Shown in pieces: positions 5,466 through 7,660 of a DNA stretch of 7,660 nt. Made by a program: the position numbers and the translations under genes. Positions within the stretch are counted from its first letter, which is position 1. Each line of letters opens with the position of its first letter. Origin of the DNA: Cyanobacteriota bacterium (lineage in GTDB: Bacteria > Cyanobacteriota > Cyanobacteriia > Phormidesmidales > Phormidesmidaceae); assembly GCA_027592485.1 (NCBI GenBank), contig JAQCKL010000210.1:1-7660 (forward strand). Direction: 5' to 3'. A model generated the notes under the pieces. That model did no database searches, was not told the origin of the DNA, and saw nothing but the letters and a program-made list of their open reading frames with translations.

Positions 5466-5828
5466 ATGACACCAGTGGAACTGGACGATTTTGTCCAAAG
5501 CTTTTTGCAAACCTGGAGCAGTCACGATGTCGATGGGATTATGGCGCTGATGACCGATGACTGTGAATTCGAGCCCTCTTCTCGAGCCTGGGGAACCCAC
5601 TACCAGGGCACGACTGCAGTGCGAGCCGCAGTGGAGGGACTCTTTGAGTCAGCGCCCGATATTCAATGGCAGTCGATCCGCCACTTTGCAGTGGGGGATG
5701 AGATTGTGATTGAGGTACTGGCGACGGGTACCAATGCTCAGGGGGAAGCGTTTGAGATCCCAGCCTGTGATCTGTTAACGCTGAAGGACGGCAAGATTGC
5801 GTCCAAACGCGCTTATCGAAAGCTGTAG
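5466..5828 (+). CDS. SnoaL-like / NTF2-fold (nuclear transport factor 2 family) small protein
   Basis: Complete 120-residue protein with the cone-shaped alpha+beta-barrel sequence pattern of SnoaL-like/NTF2 proteins. Seen: an N-terminal amphipathic helix with FLQTWSSHDVDGIMALMTDDCEFE (13-36), YQGTTAVRAAVEGLF (46-60), APDIQWQ (63-69), a strand GDEIVIEVLATGT (77-89), and IPACDLLTLKDGKIASKRAY (98-117). The family includes polyketide cyclases, ketosteroid-isomerase-like enzymes, limonene-epoxide-type hydrolases and non-catalytic binders. The exact role cannot be read from sequence. Acidic residues (D31, D32, D65) line typical pocket positions, but a catalytic pair is not assigned. It probably forms a transcription unit with the halogenase, from which it is separated by 97 bp holding a hairpin. 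That suggests it handles the same small molecule, for example by binding, isomerising or cyclising it (inference). It is convergent with the SIMPL gene downstream. Confidence 0.85.
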   Translation: MTPVELDDFVQSFLQTWSSHDVDGIMALMTDDCEFEPSSRAWGTHYQGTTAVRAAVEGLFESAPDIQWQSIRHFAVGDEIVIEVLATGTNAQGEAFEIPACDLLTLKDGKIASKRAYRKL

Positions 5829-5836
5829 GGGCTTTG

Positions 5837-5899
5837 AGATCCCCGGTTGCTTTGGACCCTGTCAGAATCCCTGAGTCTCCCCGAAGAAACTGGGGATCT
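5837..5899. terminator. Candidate bidirectional terminator between convergent genes
   Basis: AGATCCCCGGTT (5837-5848) pairs with AACTGGGGATCT (5888-5899), twelve pairs including one G-U, around a 39-nt loop that contains a smaller TCAG/CTGA stem. It fills the gap between two converging stop codons (5828 and 5908), where a shared terminator is expected. The long loop and absence of a U-tract make classical intrinsic termination uncertain. It could instead be a repeat remnant. Confidence 0.4.
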
Positions 5900-5907
5900 G
5901 AATCCGA

Positions 5908-6654
5908 TTAATACCGAATTTGCAGGGTGACGCTGGCCTGTACCGTCTGCTCACCCCCCATGACCGGGGTGGAGACATCGGCTTGAGCCACGGCAAACTC
6001 TGCCCGCTGCGGCAGATGGATGGGGATGGGGGCTGATGCGCCGTTAATTTGGATGCTGACAATTTCTTGTGGCCCTAGGTCAAGGGCACTCAGCACCGTA
6101 TTGGCTTGGATTTGGGCATCGGCAGTGGCTTCCCGCAGGGCTTGCTGACGGGCGGCGGCGATCGCCCCATCATCCGCAATAAAGCTGACGCTGAGAATTT
6201 GGTTGGCTCCGGCATTCACCGCCTCATCGAGGAGCGCGCCGACGGCTTCTGTGGGTATTTCAAAGCTGACGGTATTGCTGCCGCTATAGCCAATGATGTC
6301 AGCGCGGCCATTGTCGTAGCGGTATTGGGGGCTCAGCTGTACGCCGGTGGTTTCGAGCTTTTCGACTTGGCGCGATCGCAGGAGCTCAACCACCGTCGCA
6401 GATCGCTGGGCAATATCTCGTTGCACCGTGGCGGCAGTGTTGCCTTGCAGCTCTACCCCTAGCACGACCAGGGCTTTGGTGGTTTGCACGGATGCTTGCC
6501 CTTGCCCGGTGACGGTCAGGGTGCGTAATACCGTTTCCTGAGCGAGGGCCATTGATGTCACTCCAGGCGTAAATGTTAACCCCGATGTTAAAGCGGCTGA
6601 GGCTAGGACCGCCGCTGCAAAGCGCCTGGGGAAATAACGTTTGACTGGTTTCAT
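5908..6654 (-). CDS. Exported SIMPL-domain (DUF541, YggE-like) protein
   Basis: Complete protein of about 248 residues. The N-terminus is a clear Sec signal peptide: basic MKPVKRYFPRR, a hydrophobic AAAVLASAALTSG core and an ALA-QE cleavage site after about residue 38, so it acts in the periplasm or outside. The mature part has SIMPL/DUF541 features: an opening TLTVTGQGQASVQ strand, LGVELQGNTAATVQRDIAQRS, LETTGVQLSPQYRYDNG, IGYSGSNTVSFEI, a central AVNAGANQILSVSF, then AARQQALREATADAQIQANTVLSALDLG and a closing QASVTLQIRY. In E. coli the relative YggE has been tied to reduced oxidative stress. The biochemical role is unknown. I chose ATG at 6654 because GAGG lies just before it. A GTG at 6663 in frame is possible but has no ribosome site. 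It is on the same strand as the PEP-utilising gene, with a 139-bp gap, and is probably separately transcribed. Confidence 0.9.
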   Translation of the reverse strand: MKPVKRYFPRRFAAAVLASAALTSGLTFTPGVTSMALAQETVLRTLTVTGQGQASVQTTKALVVLGVELQGNTAATVQRDIAQRSATVVELLRSRQVEKLETTGVQLSPQYRYDNGRADIIGYSGSNTVSFEIPTEAVGALLDEAVNAGANQILSVSFIADDGAIAAARQQALREATADAQIQANTVLSALDLGPQEIVSIQINGASAPIPIHLPQRAEFAVAQADVSTPVMGGEQTVQASVTLQIRY

Positions 6655-6793
6655 GATCCTCACAACTTTTTGAGCGTAATGGGTTCATTTAACCTGCCAC
6701 AGCGCCATTGGCATTGGGTTGCCGTTACCAAATCTGTAACTCTGGTGCTGCTCCAGGCGATCCCTGTTTTGGGAGGGTGTAGATCCCTGCGGC

Positions 6794-7660
6794 CTACAGC
6801 AATTCCACCGTTCCCCGTTCCCCATCGATTCGCACCCGCTGCCCCTCCTGCAGTCGCTGGGTGGCATCGGCCACATCCATAACCGCTGGGATGCCATATT
6901 CCCGCGCCACGATCGCCCCATGGGAGAGCCGTCCCCCCACCTCAGCGATCAGTCCCCCAGCGCGGGCCAGCACCGGAGCCCAACCGGCATCGGTATAGGG
7001 CACCACCAAGATCGTCTCCGCCGTAATCGCCGCCACCGACTGTCCTTGGGTGAGCACTTTGACCGTGCCCTCCCTTTGGCCGGGGCTGGCGGCAATGCCC
7101 TGTAGGATCTGGCCGCTGGTGGAAGCTGCCGGGACGTATTGGGCTAGGTTGGGTGGGTCGTTGCCATAGACCAAATAGGGCACCCCTTTTAGGGCTTCAT
7201 CCTGTTCAAACCGATAGCGGCGGGCCGCAATCACGTCGCTGAGCCCGCAAGCAAGCTGCCCCGCATTCCCCTGAATCCGGTCTTGCAGCTCCCCATAGGA
7301 TAGGAAAAAGATATCCCCCGGTGCCTGTAGCCAGCCCTCGGCGATTGCCCGTTGCTCCAACGCCACCATCGTCCACCGCAGCTCCGCCAGCAGGCGGCTG
7401 TAGGTTTCATTCACCTGGCCCTTGAGGGTGAGGCGGGCCTGGACTTGTTTTTGTTGCCAAGGGGGGGGCGCGGGTTCAGCCGGTGATGATGACTGGGGGG
7501 GGGATGCTGGGGACGATGAGAGCACGAGCTGGGCAAACAGCTCCCTGACCGGGTGAGGGTTTTCTTGCCAGGTGGGGATGGAGATATCGGTGGCCACATC
7601 GCTGAGGTAGCCGTAGCGGGTTTGGAACTGATCCAACTGGTTCAGCACTGAGGAGCCGTC
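6794..7660 (-). CDS. PEP-utilising enzyme (PEP synthase/rifampicin-phosphotransferase-like), C-terminal 288 residues
   Basis: The reading frame is open from the right edge to TAG at 6796-6794, so this is the 3' part of a longer gene. The GTG at 7648 is not a convincing start because coding continues upstream (DGSSVLNQLDQF). Seen: YGYLSDVATDISIPTWQENP near the visible start, as in the helical linker of PEP-synthase/Rph-type enzymes; LLAELRWTMVALEQRAIAEGWL...GDIFFLSYGEL, typical of that linker; and a complete phosphohistidine swivelling domain with GIAASPGQREGTVKV, ILVVPYTDAGWAPVL and GGRLSHGAIVAREYGIPAV. The His codon at 6922-6920 is the phospho-carrier. It would shuttle phosphate from an ATP-grasp domain, outside the window, to pyruvate or another acceptor. 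A Pro/Ser-rich insert (about visible residues 48-68) is encoded by long C runs. PEP synthase or an antibiotic/other phosphotransferase cannot be told without the N-terminal part. Confidence 0.85.
   Translation of the reverse strand, partial: DGSSVLNQLDQFQTRYGYLSDVATDISIPTWQENPHPVRELFAQLVLSSSPASPPQSSSPAEPAPPPWQQKQVQARLTLKGQVNETYSRLLAELRWTMVALEQRAIAEGWLQAPGDIFFLSYGELQDRIQGNAGQLACGLSDVIAARRYRFEQDEALKGVPYLVYGNDPPNLAQYVPAASTSGQILQGIAASPGQREGTVKVLTQGQSVAAITAETILVVPYTDAGWAPVLARAGGLIAEVGGRLSHGAIVAREYGIPAVMDVADATQRLQEGQRVRIDGERGTVELL
7461..7503. repeat. Two poly-G tracts inside the PEP-utilising gene
   Basis: Runs of eight G (7461-7468) and nine G (7495-7503) read as C runs on the coding strand and encode prolines of a Pro/Ser-rich linker. 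The frame is intact as written. Such tracts are prone to slippage and to sequencing error. Loss of one base here would put translation in a frame that meets a stop at 7413-7411, before the phosphohistidine domain. Confidence 0.8.

Noticed and set aside
7411..7599. Minus-strand 62-residue frame in the poly-G region
   Set aside because: It is the shifted frame of the PEP-utilising gene. It matters only as the result of slippage.

Overview
The window almost certainly comes from a cyanobacterium. The HIP1 octamer GCGATCGC occurs at least eight times (starting near 199, 433, 1015, 1171, 1571, 2595, 6158 and 6372), far above chance for 7.7 kb. Near-matches are common, and the protein families fit. 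The DNA is moderately GC-rich, with AT-richer intergenic stretches. I see no rRNA, tRNA, CRISPR array, transposase or phage gene.

Layout, left to right. (1) 1-506, minus strand: the N-terminal 168 residues of an AlkA-type DNA-3-methyladenine glycosylase, running off the left edge. A degenerate GC-rich intergenic repeat lies just upstream of its start. (2) 637-2097, minus: a complete MocR/PdxR-type regulator (GntR winged helix plus PLP-binding aminotransferase-like domain). (3) 2098-2307: a divergent promoter region with a near-perfect 15-bp-arm inverted repeat and an extra direct-repeat half-site, a textbook-looking MocR operator. (4) 2308-2973, plus: an FMN-binding split-barrel protein of the pyridoxamine 5'-phosphate oxidase-related family, the usual kind of divergent partner for a MocR regulator. 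(5) 2974-3664: a gene-poor, scrambled stretch holding a three-unit 16-bp tandem repeat, a C-terminal scrap of what looks like a LysR-type regulator, two adjacent perfect inverted repeats and a candidate promoter. (6) 3665-5368, plus: a complete flavin-dependent halogenase with both diagnostic motifs (WxWxIP and FxxPxxSxG). (7) 5466-5828, plus: a small SnoaL/NTF2-like protein, with a GC-rich hairpin between it and the halogenase. (8) 5908-6654, minus: an exported SIMPL-domain (DUF541) protein, convergent with the SnoaL-like gene across a shared stem-loop. (9) 6794-7660, minus: the C-terminal 288 residues of a PEP-utilising enzyme (PEP synthase/rifampicin-phosphotransferase-like) with its phosphohistidine swivelling domain, running off the right edge.

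Two units stand out. The first is the divergent MocR-PNPOx-like pair, with an operator that overlaps the predicted promoters. The second is the halogenase/SnoaL-like pair, which sits apart from any visible NRPS or PKS gene. It lies within the longest stretch lacking HIP1 octamers (about 2603-6157) and beside regulatory-gene debris and repeats, which together hint at an acquired cassette. The halogenated product cannot be told from this window. The flanking genes (alkA-like, SIMPL, PEP-utilising enzyme) look like ordinary chromosomal genes with no evident link to it.
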